Below are positions 8,592-19,036 of a DNA stretch of 64,000 nt, one piece after another. The notes beneath the pieces were generated by a model. The model worked only from the letters and a program-made list of their open reading frames with translations, had not been told where the DNA came from and did not search any database. A program made the position numbers and the translations under genes. Within the stretch, counting starts at the first letter, position 1, and each line of letters begins with the position of its first letter. The DNA comes from Leptolyngbya iicbica LK (GTDB lineage Bacteria; Cyanobacteriota; Cyanobacteriia; Phormidesmidales; Phormidesmidaceae). The stretch covers positions 1,317,373 through 1,381,372 of the forward strand of contig NZ_QVFV01000002.1 in assembly GCF_004212215.1 (NCBI RefSeq). The letters run 5' to 3'.

Positions 8592-9074
8592 CTAGAACAA
8601 GCCCAAAGTCAAAGACTTATCAATTGGGAAAGTGGCTCCGATCCCCAGCCATAAGGTAACAGCAGTCCCAAACAAAAAGACTGTAGTTGCCACTGGACGG
8701 CGAAAAGGGTTTTGGAACTTGTTGACATTTTCCAAAAAGGGAACGAGCATCAAGCCCAAAGGAATAGCGGTCATCGCTCCGATGCCCAAAAGCTTGTTGG
8801 GAACCACGCGCAAAATTTGGAAAGTTGGATAGAGATACCACTCAGGCAAGATCTCTAAAGGCGTTGCAAAAGGATCAGCGGGCTCACCCACCATCGCAGG
8901 GTCTAGCACGGCCAAGCCAACACAGCAGGCAATCGTGCCTAAAATCACCACTGGAAAGATGTAAAGCAAATCGTTGGGCCAGGCGGGCTCACCATAATAG
9001 TTGTGGCCCATACCCTGCTTAAGCTTTTCTCTCAGCTTCGGATCACTCAGATCCGGTTTCTTGATAGTTGCCAT
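8592..9074 (-). CDS. petD: Cytochrome b6-f complex subunit IV
   Basis: 160 residues, the normal full length. It starts [18 protein letters not shown] and contains three transmembrane helices and the Qo-site PEWY motif ([14 protein letters not shown]). Subunit IV corresponds to the C-terminal part of mitochondrial cytochrome b and, with PetB, forms the plastoquinol-oxidising core of the thylakoid b6-f complex. It lies about 90 bp downstream of petB in the same direction, the standard petBD operon. Confidence 0.98.
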   Translation of the reverse strand: MATIKKPDLSDPKLREKLKQGMGHNYYGEPAWPNDLLYIFPVVILGTIACCVGLAVLDPAMVGEPADPFATPLEILPEWYLYPTFQILRVVPNKLLGIGAMTAIPLGLMLVPFLENVNKFQNPFRRPVATTVFLFGTAVTLWLGIGATFPIDKSLTLGLF

Positions 9075-9164
9075 AATTCGTCACTCGACTTCGAGACTTA
9101 CAGTTTAGGGGACGCTAAAGCGAAAAAAGGTTCTCTCTCAACAAGATTTACATCGAAAATAAAT

Positions 9165-9833
9165 CTAGAGAGGGCCAGAGATGCCCTGCTTCCGAATCAT
9201 CAGGAAGTGCAACAGCATGAAGACGGCGATCGCCCAAGGCAGCACAAAAGTATGCAAGCTGTAAAAGCGAGTCAGGGTTGCCTGACCAACAGCCTCACCA
9301 CCGCGCATCAGCTCAACCACCGTAGAACCGACAACTGGAATTGCGCCGGGCACACCAGACACAATCTTGACGGCCCAGTAGCCAACTTGGTCCCAAGGTA
9401 GAGAGTAGCCAGTCACCCCAAAGGTTACGGTAATGACGGCCAGCACCACACCCGTCACCCAGGTCAACTCACGAGGCTTTTTGAAGCCGCCAGTGAGGTA
9501 TACCCGGAAAACATGAAGAATCATCATTAGCACCATCATGCTGGCCGACCAGCGATGAATAGAGCGAATCAACCAGCCAAAGTTCACATCAGTCATCAAA
9601 TATTGAACTGACGCGAACGCATCGGTCACCGTGGGCTTGTAATAAAAGGTCATTGCAAAGCCGGTGGCGAACTGAATAATGAAGCAGGTCAGGGTAATAC
9701 CGCCCAGGCAATAGAAGATGTTGACGTGGGGCGGCACGTACTTACTAGAAATATCGTCGGCGATCGCCTGTACTTCCAGTCGTTCGTTAAACCACTGATA
9801 AGCTTTGGAATCGGTAACTTGCTTGGTAAACAT
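9165..9833 (-). CDS. petB: Cytochrome b6
   Basis: 222 residues starting at the ATG at 9833 ([15 protein letters not shown]), the usual length for cyanobacteria; the frame could extend 11 codons upstream without homology. Four membrane helices. Heme-ligand histidines lie in [10 protein letters not shown] and [11 protein letters not shown] (helix B) and in [10 protein letters not shown] and [11 protein letters not shown] (helix D). Cys42 in NIFYCLGG corresponds to the covalent heme c' (ci) attachment site. It is the first gene of petBD, divergent from ctpA, an arrangement conserved in many cyanobacteria. Confidence 0.98.
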   Translation of the reverse strand: MFTKQVTDSKAYQWFNERLEVQAIADDISSKYVPPHVNIFYCLGGITLTCFIIQFATGFAMTFYYKPTVTDAFASVQYLMTDVNFGWLIRSIHRWSASMMVLMMILHVFRVYLTGGFKKPRELTWVTGVVLAVITVTFGVTGYSLPWDQVGYWAVKIVSGVPGAIPVVGSTVVELMRGGEAVGQATLTRFYSLHTFVLPWAIAVFMLLHFLMIRKQGISGPL

Positions 9834-10126
9834 GAAGCGGAAGGTTATTAAATCTAAGCAGTGCATTCCTTAGAAATTTAACATGCAGAAACCTTTGCTC
9901 AGAGACATTCCGGCACGAACGTAACGAAAATCAATGCAAAATTCCCTCAACCCATTATCCAGCAAGGGATTTAGCACACACCCACAACTTCACTCTCCAA
10001 ACAATCGAGTTTACATATGTTCATATAGATCGAGAAGGTTTCTTGTTTATCCATTGCTTCAAGTCTATGTAGCACACTGACTCTAAGCCGCCTTCTACAA
10101 TTAAATGGACAGGAACATCGGATGAC
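9834..10126. promoter_or_regulatory. Divergent petB/ctpA promoter region
   Basis: About 290 bases between the divergent starts of petB and ctpA must hold both promoters. The stretch is AT-rich. I could not assign -10/-35 elements or a regulator site with confidence. Confidence 0.5.
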
Positions 10127-11362
10127 ATGGGAAAACAGATTTTACGCTGGGTGGCTTTGGGACTGTTGATCGGAGGATTGGCCCTGGGCATGGCCCCGCA
10201 TTCAGCGTTGGCCCTGACCGATGAGCAAAGTTTAATTGCTGAAGTCTGGCGCTTAGTCAACCGCGCCTACCTGGATGAAACCTTTAATCGGCAGAATTGG
10301 TGGTTTGTGCGCGATCGCTACATCAAGCGCGATTATGAGAGCCGTGATGAGACCTACGATGCCATTCGCGAAATGCTGGCGTCGTTAGACGATCCTTACA
10401 CGCGACTACTACCGCCGGAGCAATACCGCAGCCTGCAAACCAGCACGGCAGGCGAGCTGACGGGAGTCGGGTTACAAATCGCCAAAGACGAAACCGATCA
10501 AACGTTACAGGTCATTGCCCCGATTGAAGGCTCCCCGGCAGCAGCGGCAGATTTGCAACCCCGCGATCGCATTCTCGCCATTGACGGCCATGCCACAGCC
10601 GAGCTCACTTTAGATGAGGCGGCTAACTTTATGCGTGGTCCTGTGGGTACAACGGTCATGTTGACGGTGTCACGGGCAACACAAGCACCAATGGAGATTA
10701 CCCTGACTCGGGATGTGGTGAGTTTGAATCCGGTCATCACTCGACTCGACCGCATCTCACCAGAGCTGAACGTTGGGTACATTCGCCTGAGTCAGTTCAA
10801 TGCCAATGCCGCGACGGAAGTGGCCGCCACCATCGCAACGTTTGAAGCTAAGGGGGCAAATGCCTACATCCTTGATTTGCGCAATAATCCGGGCGGATTG
10901 CTGAATGGCGGCATTGAGATTGCTCGCCTCTGGCTCGATCAGGGCACCATTGTCTACACCTTTGACCGCCGTGGTGTTTTGGATGATTTTGTGGCTGATG
11001 GCACGGCGTTGACGGATGCTCCTTTGGTCTTGCTGGTCAACGAGGGGACGGCCAGTGCCAGTGAAATTTTGGCAGGGGCTTTGCAAGATAACCGTCGGGC
11101 ACAGCTCGTTGGGAACACTACGTTTGGCAAAGGGCTCATTCAGTCGTTGTTCGATCTTTCGGATGGGTCGGGCTTGGTAGTGACCGTGGCGAAATATAAG
11201 ACGCCTGCCAACCATGACATTAATCGCTCTGGCATTCGTCCGAATAAGACGGTGACGTTAGGGCCAATTTCTCGCGATCAAATTGGCACCGCCAGCGATA
11301 CCCAGTACCAAGCCGCGATTGATTTACTCAAACAATCATCGGTGATGGCCAGTGCCCCTTAA
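10127..11362 (+). CDS. ctpA: Carboxyl-terminal processing protease (S41)
   Basis: 411 residues. An N-terminal signal peptide (ALGLLIGGLALGMAPHSALA) directs export to the thylakoid lumen or periplasm. A PDZ domain (about 110-190, GVGLQIAKDE, PRDRILAIDG) precedes the S41 protease domain. Catalytic Ser310 (GTASASEILAG) and Lys335 (TFGKGLIQS) are 25 residues apart, as in the D1 processing protease. CtpA removes the C-terminal extension of precursor D1 so the manganese cluster can assemble. Which CtpA paralogue this is cannot be proven here, but the petB-divergent position fits ctpA. The next gene overlaps its stop by 11 bp. Confidence 0.93.
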   Translation: MGKQILRWVALGLLIGGLALGMAPHSALALTDEQSLIAEVWRLVNRAYLDETFNRQNWWFVRDRYIKRDYESRDETYDAIREMLASLDDPYTRLLPPEQYRSLQTSTAGELTGVGLQIAKDETDQTLQVIAPIEGSPAAAADLQPRDRILAIDGHATAELTLDEAANFMRGPVGTTVMLTVSRATQAPMEITLTRDVVSLNPVITRLDRISPELNVGYIRLSQFNANAATEVAATIATFEAKGANAYILDLRNNPGGLLNGGIEIARLWLDQGTIVYTFDRRGVLDDFVADGTALTDAPLVLLVNEGTASASEILAGALQDNRRAQLVGNTTFGKGLIQSLFDLSDGSGLVVTVAKYKTPANHDINRSGIRPNKTVTLGPISRDQIGTASDTQYQAAIDLLKQSSVMASAP

Positions 11363-12641
11363 ACAAAACCGCACGTATCATGACCCACTGCATGGGGCGA
11401 TCGCACTAGATCGTCACGAACCCGTTGAGCAACTGCTAATTTGCCTGATCGACACGCCGGAATTTCAGCGCTTACGACGGGTGAGACAACTGGGTACCGC
11501 TAGCCTGACGTTTCATGGGGCCGAGAGTTCGCGCTTTACCCACTCGCTGGGGGTCATGGAACTGACGCGCCGCGCTTTCGATTTATTGGCGAATCGGTAT
11601 CCGCAGCTATGGCCCCACCGTGCGACGGTGCTGTGTGCGGCGCTGCTACACGACTTGGGGCACGGTCCCTTTAGCCACACCGCCGAAGAAATCTTTAAAA
11701 CCCATCATGAATACTGGACGCGGCGCATCATGCGGGAGTCGCCCCACATACAGCCGCTATTGGCAGCCTTTGATCCAGAGCTGATTGCCGCGATTGAAGC
11801 GGTCTTTACCCATCAGCATCCCGTGCCGCTAATCTGGCAATTGGTATCGAGCCAGCTAGATTGCGATCGCTTGGATTACCTACTGCGTGACAGCTACTTT
11901 ACCGGAGCATCCTACGGTCATTTAGATCTGGATCGCATTATCCAATCGATGGATCTTGATGGTGACGGTAACTTGGTGCTGTCACGCAATGGGCAGACTG
12001 CGATCGAACATTATTTGCTGGTGCGCTACTTCATGTACGCCCAGGTTTACAACCATCCCAAAAACTTGGCCGCCACCTGGATTTTGCAGCACGCTTTTAG
12101 CCGGGCCAAGGTCTGCTTTGAGCAAGGGCAGTTAGACGCGGATGCCACGATGACGGCATGGCTCCAGCATCCTCAACCGGGACTCCGATTAGCAGATTAT
12201 TTAGCAGCGGATGACATTGTCTTTACCTATCATCTGCAGCGCTGGCAATCCCATGGCGATCGCACCCTGGCAGACCTCTGTCAGCGATTTATTCACCGCA
12301 ATTTGTTTAAAGGTCGCGATGTCTCTGGATTAGGCGAGGGCGATCGCGCCACTCTGCTTTCACACACCCAGGCCAAAGTGATGGAACTCGGCTACGACCC
12401 CAAGATTTACTGCGGGCTAAGCCAAAGCCAAAGCCGAGGGTACACCCTCTATCAGCGCGGCATCAAACTGTGGATCGATGACCAACCGGTGGATATCAAC
12501 ACTGTGTCCCCTGTGGTCGAACCTCTTACGCACACCTATCAGCGCACTTGGCTGCTGCATCCCCCTGAGATCACAGCTTGGCTGGATGAGCAACTGGCGC
12601 AACTAACGCAAACAAAAGTTGCCGTGAGCCCAGAGCGGTAG
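11352..12641 (+). CDS. HD-domain phosphohydrolase (SAMHD1/dNTPase-like)
   Basis: 429 residues. The metal-binding signature is complete: His in RFTHSLGVMELT, the HD pair in LLHDLGHGPFSHTAEE and the downstream Asp in SSQLDCDRLDYLLRD. This arrangement and the N-terminal YHDPLHGAI match the YdhJ/SAMHD1 group of dNTP triphosphohydrolase-like proteins. Substrate specificity is not established. A GTG at 11352 overlaps the end of ctpA by 11 bp, so the two are probably co-transcribed and translationally coupled. Confidence 0.9.
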   Translation: MPLKQNRTYHDPLHGAIALDRHEPVEQLLICLIDTPEFQRLRRVRQLGTASLTFHGAESSRFTHSLGVMELTRRAFDLLANRYPQLWPHRATVLCAALLHDLGHGPFSHTAEEIFKTHHEYWTRRIMRESPHIQPLLAAFDPELIAAIEAVFTHQHPVPLIWQLVSSQLDCDRLDYLLRDSYFTGASYGHLDLDRIIQSMDLDGDGNLVLSRNGQTAIEHYLLVRYFMYAQVYNHPKNLAATWILQHAFSRAKVCFEQGQLDADATMTAWLQHPQPGLRLADYLAADDIVFTYHLQRWQSHGDRTLADLCQRFIHRNLFKGRDVSGLGEGDRATLLSHTQAKVMELGYDPKIYCGLSQSQSRGYTLYQRGIKLWIDDQPVDINTVSPVVEPLTHTYQRTWLLHPPEITAWLDEQLAQLTQTKVAVSPER

Positions 12642-12730
12642 GTAATCTCCCACCACTCCGCAGGGGGCGTAACGAGCACACCACATCAGCCCACCAATGC
12701 ACTAACGATTGACAACTATGGGCAAGCCCC

Positions 12731-14191
12731 TTAGCGAATCGTCAAAATATACGTACCCTGATCGGATTGAGAATAGCCATTCACAATCACGAGATAAGGA
12801 CCGCTCATCGGCAAAGTAAAAGTCACCTCGGAGTTGGTGTCGCTGGGGGAAATGTCATCGTTTTCAGCGACTAAGTTGCCGCCGCTATCCACCACCGCGA
12901 GATAGGTATCAAACTCGGGGCTGACAAGGGTAATGGTCACGAGTTGTCCCGCCTCACCGTCAAAAGTGAATTCGTCATAGAGGGTGCCATCGGGGGCGAT
13001 CGCGTCCCCTTGAGCTAAGAGCCCACGTTCTTGCAAAATCGCCTCACCCGTCGGCGGCACCGAGGGCGTCGCCGTGGTCGGGCCACTGCCCACTTCACTC
13101 AGGCGCAAGCTGTAGCGACCTTGCTCACCGCGCCCAAAGGAGTTAGCCAAAATAATGTAGTCACCATCGGCGGGTAGCGTTGCCATCACCCGCGCATTGA
13201 GATCACCCGCACTATCATCATCTTCCAGATAAAGGCTGTCGCTGTCTTCGCTCAGCACAATCAGGTAAGCATCCAGATCTTGGCTCACCATCTCGATTTC
13301 GATTCTTTGACCCCGTTGGCCCGCGAATACATAGGCATCAAAAAAGCTACCGTCGGCGAGCACATCACTGTCGGTATTCAGTTGACCAGAGACGCTTTCA
13401 TTGAGGGCGATCGCCACTGGTGGTTGCCCCCCGCGATTTCCTGCCACGCTGGCGGTGGGCAGGGCGGTGCCGTTGTTCACTTCGGCGATGAACGTCTCCA
13501 CCTCTTCTACAGGGATGGCAAAGCCAATGCCAATGTTGCCGCCACTGCGTTCGGTCGTAAAGATGGAAGTATTCACCCCGATCAAGCGGCCATCGCTGCC
13601 CAATAGTGGCCCGCCAGAGTTGCCAGGGTTGATCGCAGCATCGGTTTGAATGAGGCCGCGATCGGGATCAATGCGACTCACAATGCCCACGGTAAAGGTG
13701 CCTTCGAGTCCAAAGGGATTGCCGATCGCAAACGCTCGCTGGCCCACCTGGACGGCCCCCATGGGCGCAATGTCGATGGTCGGTAAATTGCGCGGATTGC
13801 CCCGGAGCTGGATGGCGGCCAAATCGACACGGTTGCTGGCAAACCCCACCACATCTCCCGTAAACTCGCGGCCATCAGCTAGACGCACTCGCGCCGTAGG
13901 GCTCGTACCCACCACGTGAGCATTGGTCAAAATCAGGCCGTCAGGGGTGACGATGCTACCGCTGCCCGTGCCCGTGCCCGCGTCAATGGCAACCACAGCA
14001 GGACTCGCTTGGCGATAAACCTCGATGTTGGTTTGCTCTTCAATATCTTGGGCGATCGCCATCTGCGATCGCGCCCACCCAGCAGGCACCTCGGCAACTT
14101 GCGGTATCAGCGAACTCGCTAAACTCAAGCTCAACGCTGTCCCAACTGTATAAACGCCTCTGCGTAGACGTCGCGGCCATCGATTTCCCAT
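12731..14191 (-). CDS. Trypsin-like serine protease with two PPC domains
   Basis: About 486 residues from the ATG at 14191 (a GTG at 14266 would add 25). A basic n-region and hydrophobic segment (VYTVGTALSLSLASSLI) form a signal peptide. The S1C (HtrA-type) protease domain has His92 (LTNAHVVG), Asp123 (NRVDLAAIQL) and Ser192 (NPGNSGGPLL). HtrA proteins normally have a PDZ domain next; here two pre-peptidase C-terminal beta domains follow (about 255-350 and 385-486), each ending in GxY repeats such as GEQGRYSLRL and SDQGTYILTI. It is probably a secreted or periplasmic protease. It is convergent with the HD gene. Confidence 0.9.
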   Translation of the reverse strand: MGNRWPRRLRRGVYTVGTALSLSLASSLIPQVAEVPAGWARSQMAIAQDIEEQTNIEVYRQASPAVVAIDAGTGTGSGSIVTPDGLILTNAHVVGTSPTARVRLADGREFTGDVVGFASNRVDLAAIQLRGNPRNLPTIDIAPMGAVQVGQRAFAIGNPFGLEGTFTVGIVSRIDPDRGLIQTDAAINPGNSGGPLLGSDGRLIGVNTSIFTTERSGGNIGIGFAIPVEEVETFIAEVNNGTALPTASVAGNRGGQPPVAIALNESVSGQLNTDSDVLADGSFFDAYVFAGQRGQRIEIEMVSQDLDAYLIVLSEDSDSLYLEDDDSAGDLNARVMATLPADGDYIILANSFGRGEQGRYSLRLSEVGSGPTTATPSVPPTGEAILQERGLLAQGDAIAPDGTLYDEFTFDGEAGQLVTITLVSPEFDTYLAVVDSGGNLVAENDDISPSDTNSEVTFTLPMSGPYLVIVNGYSQSDQGTYILTIR

Positions 14192-14396
14192 TGCTCTTGC
14201 TTGTAATTTGTTGAGTAAAAATCCCCAGTCGTCTGCCTCTGCTGCGCCCGTAGTGACTGTGGGCACTGAGTCATAAGGGACGATGATTGCTTACAGCATA
14301 CTGAGGTCGTACTTAGACATCCGGGCAGAGTGTACTAAAGGTTGAACGGTCAAAGCTCACCTGACCAGCAGGAAGGCTCACCCCTTTTATACAAGA

Positions 14397-14432
14397 ATTC
14401 CCTGAGGCCAAAAGGTTCCAACCTCAGGGAAT
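14397..14432 (-). terminator. Hairpin, probable ndhD1 terminator
   Basis: ATTCCCTGAGG at 14397-14407 pairs perfectly with CCTCAGGGAAT at 14422-14432 around a 14 nt loop. It lies about 60 bp beyond the ndhD1 stop. Only a weak T-rich tail (TTCTTGT) follows on the minus strand. Confidence 0.5.
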
Positions 14433-14493
14433 CTACCAGTGTTGACCACTTGGCCCAAAACTGACTTGCAATGCCAGCCCGTCAGTAGTCTGA

Positions 14494-16083
14494 CTAATCA
14501 GCAGCGGTGGGCAATTCTGGCGCTTGCAAGTGAGGCAAAAAGGCCAGAGGCTGCAGTTCCTCGGTGGGCGCAAAGGCTCGCGCCCGCAGATTATCGGTCA
14601 GGCTCAGGGTGGTTGTGTCGTAAATTTGCGTCAGCATCTTGGGATACAGCCCAAACCCAATGATGGGAATCAGCAAGCAGGCGATGATAAACACCTCGCG
14701 CGGTTCCGCATCCACCAGCACTTCATGTTCTACCAACTCTTTGTTCTCTGGCCCGTAGAAGATCTCCCGCAGCATGGTGAGCAGGTAAATCGGGGTCAAA
14801 ATCACGCCAACCGCCATTAATATGACGGCAATGAGTTTAAAGGTGAAAGAGTAGGCATCACTGGTGGCAAAGCCGACAAACACCATCAATTCCGCCACAA
14901 AACCGCTCATACCCGGCAGAGCCAGAGATGCCATCGAGCAGGTGGTGAACATGGCGAAAATTTTGGGCATCTTTTTGCCGACGCCACCCATCTCGTTGAG
15001 CACGAGGGTGTGAGTGCGATCGTAGGTGGCCCCCACTAAGAAGAACAGACTGGCGCCAATCAAGCCATGGGACACCATTTGCAGCACGGCCCCGCTCAGC
15101 CCCAGGTTCGTGAAGGAGGCGATACCAATAATCACGAAGCCCATGTGGGAAATGGATGAGTAGGCAATCTTACGCTTCAAATTACGTTGGGCAAAAGAAG
15201 TCAACGCCGCATAAATAATATTGATAATGCCGAAGATGACCAAAATCGGCGCAAAGACGGCGTGGGCATCCGGCAACATCCCCAAATTCATGCGGATGAT
15301 GGCGTAGCCGCCCATTTTCAGCAAAATACCAGCCAGCAGCATGTGAACTGGAGCCGTCGCCTCCCCGTGGGCATCGGGCAGCCAGGTATGCAGGGGAAAA
15401 ATCGGCAACTTCACTGCATAGGCGATCAAGAAGGCCGCGTACATAAAGAGCTGAAAGTTGATGGCGTAGTCTTTAGCCGCCAGGGTCGACATGTCAAAGC
15501 TGACGACATCGCCGTAGAAGGCCATCGCGAGGGCAGCTACCAAAATAAAGAGCGAGCCGCCTGCCGTGTAGAGAATGAACTTAGTCGCTGCGTATAACCG
15601 CTTTTTGCCGCCCCAAATTGACAGCAGTAGGTAAACCGGAATCAGTTCCAGTTCCCACATAAAGAAGAACAGCAGCATGTCTTGCACAGCAAATACGCCG
15701 AGCTGACCGCTGTACATGGCCAGCATCAAGAAGTAAAACAGCTTGGGTTTGAGGGTGACGGGCCATGACGCCAAGATCGCCAGGGTCGTAATAAAGCCCG
15801 TCAGCAGAATCAATGGCATTGAGAGGCCGTCAGCGCCGACTGACCATTTCAGGTCAAGTTGGGGCACCCAGGTATAGCTTTCGGCCAGCTGGAGACCTGA
15901 GTCGCTGAAGTCGTAGCCTAAGTAAAAGGCTGCGACCAACAAGACAAAATCGATCAGACCCACGGTTAGGGCATACCATCGCAGGGTCTTACCATCTTTG
16001 TCGGGAATGAAGGGAATGAATAGAGCTGCGGTAATCGGTAAGAGGATAGTGACCGTCAGCCAGGGAAATTGAGCAAGTTCCAT
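14494..16083 (-). CDS. ndhD1: NAD(P)H-quinone oxidoreductase chain 4 (NDH-1, NdhD1)
   Basis: 529-residue polytopic membrane protein of the proton-pumping antiporter-like family, about 14 transmembrane helices. Landmarks are [36 protein letters not shown] and [15 protein letters not shown], which hold the conserved Glu, Lys and His of the proton channel. It is the D1 subunit of the respiratory and cyclic-electron-flow NDH-1 complex in thylakoids; the D1 rather than D3/D4 assignment rests on pairing with ndhF1 just upstream. The ndhF1-ndhD1 order suggests an operon, although the 231 bp gap contains a hairpin. Confidence 0.95.
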   Translation of the reverse strand: MELAQFPWLTVTILLPITAALFIPFIPDKDGKTLRWYALTVGLIDFVLLVAAFYLGYDFSDSGLQLAESYTWVPQLDLKWSVGADGLSMPLILLTGFITTLAILASWPVTLKPKLFYFLMLAMYSGQLGVFAVQDMLLFFFMWELELIPVYLLLSIWGGKKRLYAATKFILYTAGGSLFILVAALAMAFYGDVVSFDMSTLAAKDYAINFQLFMYAAFLIAYAVKLPIFPLHTWLPDAHGEATAPVHMLLAGILLKMGGYAIIRMNLGMLPDAHAVFAPILVIFGIINIIYAALTSFAQRNLKRKIAYSSISHMGFVIIGIASFTNLGLSGAVLQMVSHGLIGASLFFLVGATYDRTHTLVLNEMGGVGKKMPKIFAMFTTCSMASLALPGMSGFVAELMVFVGFATSDAYSFTFKLIAVILMAVGVILTPIYLLTMLREIFYGPENKELVEHEVLVDAEPREVFIIACLLIPIIGFGLYPKMLTQIYDTTTLSLTDNLRARAFAPTEELQPLAFLPHLQAPELPTAAD

Positions 16084-16253
16084 AGGAAATATCTAAGGGT
16101 GCTTTGAGAAGAATTTTTCGACCAGGATTGCCGTAACAGTTCCTCGGGCAGAAATAACTAAAGATTCTTACTGAAGACTTTAGAGGGGGTTTTGGGCGAT
16201 CGCGCCAAATCGCAACAAGTTTTTAATTTCTAAAAGGAATTTCACCACGAGAA

Positions 16254-16281
16254 AGCATGGCTAGCGTTAACCAGCCATGCT
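16254..16281 (-). terminator. Hairpin between ndhF1 and ndhD1
   Basis: AGCATGGCT (16254-16262) and AGCCATGCT (16273-16281) form a perfect 9 bp stem with a 10 nt loop, 34 bp after the ndhF1 stop. On the minus strand TTTCTCG follows. It could be a partial terminator or an mRNA processing/stability site that separates ndhF1 from ndhD1 expression. Confidence 0.5.
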
Positions 16282-16314
16282 CTGCAAAGTGATTTAGTCG
16301 CAATGGAAGCCGGT

Positions 16315-18405
16315 TTAGGTAATTCCCGATACCAGCACCAGACCAAGCACTGCACCAAAGACGATCAGGGCATAGAACTGGGCCCGACCATTCTCCAGGT
16401 ACTTCAACCCTTCGCCGGTGACCAGCGTGACAAAGCCCGCCAGGTTCACAATGCCGTCGACGATGCGGATATCCATGGTCAAGGCTTGCTTGGCCAGACC
16501 ACGACAACCCTTCACAAAGACAGCATCGTAAATCTCATCGATGTACCACTTGTTCTTCGACAGTTTGTACAAGGGCTGGATTTGCTTGGCGATCGCTGCC
16601 GGGTCAATTTTCTTCTGGGCATACATCAAGATGGCCAGAGAAATGCCGAGCAGGCCGATGCCCACCGAGGAGCCCGCCATGAGGATGAACTCCGACCATT
16701 CGAATTCGGCCAGGGCTTCTGACCAGGGCAGCAGCGCCTCGACTTCCTCACTGGGGGGATGGATGAACGCCTCAAAGTAATTCACAAAGGGCGTGCCCAC
16801 TAAACCGACGAGAACGGATGGAACGGCTAACGCCACCAAGGGTAACGTCATGGAAATCGGCGATTCGTGAGGCGTCTCTGCATGATGATGGTCGTCACCA
16901 TGCTCCTCTTCGGCATCCAGTGTCAACTCCTGGGGATTCATTGCCCCCGGCCCGAGAGAAGCACCCATGGCCATCAATTGCTCTCGCTTGAGCTGCGTCT
17001 GAATTTCTTTGTTAGTGCCGCGAAACTCACCTTCAAAGGTGCTGAAGTACATGCGGAACATGTAGAACGCGGTGATCCCTGCAGTTAACCAGCCAATGGC
17101 CCATAGCACGGGACTGACGGAAAAGGTGGAGCCCAGAATTTCATCCTTAGACCAGAACCCGGCAAAGGGCGGAATACCACAAATGGCTAAGGTGCCAACC
17201 AGGAAGGTCGCGGAGGTGATCGGCATATATTTTCGCAGGCCGCCCATCAAGCGCATATCTTGCGCTAATACCGGATCGTGACCGACGACTTCTTCCATCC
17301 CGTGAATCACGGAACCGGAGCACAAGAACAGCATCGCTTTGAAATAAGCGTGGGTCATGAGGTGGAAGAGGCCCGCCCCATAAGCGCCGACGCCCATGGC
17401 CATCATCATGTAACCCAACTGGGACATGGTGGAATAGGCCAGACCTTTCTTGATGTCGTTTTGCGTGATGGCGATGCTGGCACCCATAAAGGCCGTGAAG
17501 CAGCCCACCCAAGCGATCGCCGTCATCACCGTGGGCAAGTCTTCAAAGACGGGGAACATGCGCGCCACCAAGAAGATGCCCGCTGCCACCATCGTCGCCG
17601 CGTGAATCAAAGCGGAAATGGGGGTCGGACCTTCCATGGCGTCCGGTAGCCAAACGTGCAGCGGAAACTGGGCCGACTTGGCCACCGGGCCTAAGAACAC
17701 CAAAACTGCAAAGATAGTCGCTACGCCAGCCGTCAAGCTGCCGTTTTCCACCAAAGCGGTGAGGCGATCGCCCATAATGTCGAACTCGAAGCTGCCCGTG
17801 GCCCAAAAGAGCGCCAACATGCCCAGCAGTAAGCCAAAGTCGCCGACCCGATTAGTAATGAAAGCTTTTTGGCAGGCATCTGCCGCGCCGTCACGGCTAT
17901 ACCAAAACCCGATGAGCAAATAGGAACACATGCCCACCAGTTCCCAAAACACATAAATTTGCAGCAGGTTGGGGCTGATTACCAAACCCAGCATGGAGGA
18001 ACTGAACAGGCTGAGGTACGAATAAAAGCGCACATAGCCAGGGTCGTGAGCCATATAGCCGTCGGTGTAGACCATGACGAGAAACGCCACCGTCGTCACA
18101 ATCACCAGCATTAACGATGCCAGGTGGTCGATGGTGTAGCCCATGGTGAGGGTAAAGTCACCCGCTGAAGCCCACTCGATGGTGCGGGTGTAGGCTTCGT
18201 GGCCCTGCACCTGACTAAAGAAGAGGAGAAATGACAGCACCATGGCCGCCCCAGTGAGGGAGACAATGAACACCGCCGACGGTCGCCGAAGTGTACTCGT
18301 CGTTTGGCTATAGCTGATGAGGCCAGTGCCGACAATGGCGGCCCCCACCAGGGGCAACACTGGCACTAGCCACGCGTATTGATATATTGGCTCGATTAAT
18401 TCCAT
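16315..18405 (-). CDS. ndhF1: NAD(P)H-quinone oxidoreductase chain 5 (NDH-1, NdhF1)
   Basis: About 696 residues from the ATG at 18405 (MELIEPIYQYAWLVP). The antiporter-like core contains FWELVGMCSYLLIGFW, FPLHVWLPDAMEGPTP and KKGLAYSTMSQLGYMM. A long C-terminal part includes a hydrophilic His/Glu-rich loop (EEEHGDDHHHAETPHES) and the lateral helix region. NdhF1 is the distal proton-pumping subunit of NDH-1 in thylakoids, serving respiration and PSI cyclic flow. It precedes ndhD1 in the same direction. The upstream 22 codons possible in frame are not homologous to the family start. Confidence 0.95.
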   Translation of the reverse strand: MELIEPIYQYAWLVPVLPLVGAAIVGTGLISYSQTTSTLRRPSAVFIVSLTGAAMVLSFLLFFSQVQGHEAYTRTIEWASAGDFTLTMGYTIDHLASLMLVIVTTVAFLVMVYTDGYMAHDPGYVRFYSYLSLFSSSMLGLVISPNLLQIYVFWELVGMCSYLLIGFWYSRDGAADACQKAFITNRVGDFGLLLGMLALFWATGSFEFDIMGDRLTALVENGSLTAGVATIFAVLVFLGPVAKSAQFPLHVWLPDAMEGPTPISALIHAATMVAAGIFLVARMFPVFEDLPTVMTAIAWVGCFTAFMGASIAITQNDIKKGLAYSTMSQLGYMMMAMGVGAYGAGLFHLMTHAYFKAMLFLCSGSVIHGMEEVVGHDPVLAQDMRLMGGLRKYMPITSATFLVGTLAICGIPPFAGFWSKDEILGSTFSVSPVLWAIGWLTAGITAFYMFRMYFSTFEGEFRGTNKEIQTQLKREQLMAMGASLGPGAMNPQELTLDAEEEHGDDHHHAETPHESPISMTLPLVALAVPSVLVGLVGTPFVNYFEAFIHPPSEEVEALLPWSEALAEFEWSEFILMAGSSVGIGLLGISLAILMYAQKKIDPAAIAKQIQPLYKLSKNKWYIDEIYDAVFVKGCRGLAKQALTMDIRIVDGIVNLAGFVTLVTGEGLKYLENGRAQFYALIVFGAVLGLVLVSGIT

Positions 18406-18942
18406 ACGTTCTCTATGCCCGTTTACTGTTCTTTGCGACAGATTGGCAAAACCGCCTACATTTTGACACAAGCCTAGTCGCTGATTTTCATTCGCTAGAT
18501 ATACTTCCGTCTTTTTTTATGCGACTGTTGGCAAGAATTGACTTCTGCATTGATTCAAATCAATCGTTGGCACCCGTGTGCGAATCTCACAAAGGAGCTG
18601 TTCTCTCCGGCCCATCAGGATTCTGCCCTGGTATGGCCGAGCTCAGCCATGGTATACCCCATCTCCCCTCTTGGGTTCGGTCATGTTGGGCACACCTATG
18701 GCGGAAGAAAGCGATCGCGACTCAATTGAACGGTCGAAAAAACGGTTCGGGAGATTCATCACCTGCATGGCATTTCAATGCTTGACTGTGAGACAAGTGG
18801 CGGCGGGCAGAGCCTCTGACCGCGATCGCCATTCATATTTTGGCGGGGCCGACTCAGTATCTGGATCGCCTATCGGGGGAGTCTTCCCCGGACTTTCCCA
18901 CGGTCCCTGCGGCCCCTTGGCCATCGACGAGGCCCAGCTCCC
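18406..18942. other. Intergenic region upstream of ndhF1
   Basis: About 540 bases with no credible gene. Overlapping short frames on the plus strand have no ribosome binding site or recognisable motif. It should hold the ndhF1 promoter. Its left-hand boundary is the ndhF1 start; a dispersed repeat begins at 18943. Confidence 0.5.
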
Positions 18943-19036
18943 ATAAATTAAGTATGGAAAGCCGTCTCGGCTGTCCAAGTGCAGGCAACATGTCTGCCCG
19001 GCAAAACTGGGATGTTATGAAATCCCAATTCTTAAG
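18943..19036 (+). repeat. Dispersed 105 bp-type element, copy A
   Basis: Diverged copy of the element at 41804: TAAATTAAGTATGG, AGCCGTCTCGGCTGT, GCAGGCAACATGTCTGC, then GATGTTATGAAATCCCAATTCTTAAG. The second hairpin is GCAGGCA/TGTCTGC. Its right end contains the TTA (19032-19034) that is the TAA stop codon of the minus-strand DUF389 gene. Confidence 0.75.

Noticed and set aside
18406-18942. Several overlapping plus-strand frames upstream of ndhF1
   Set aside because: They have no ribosome binding sites and give low-complexity peptides.
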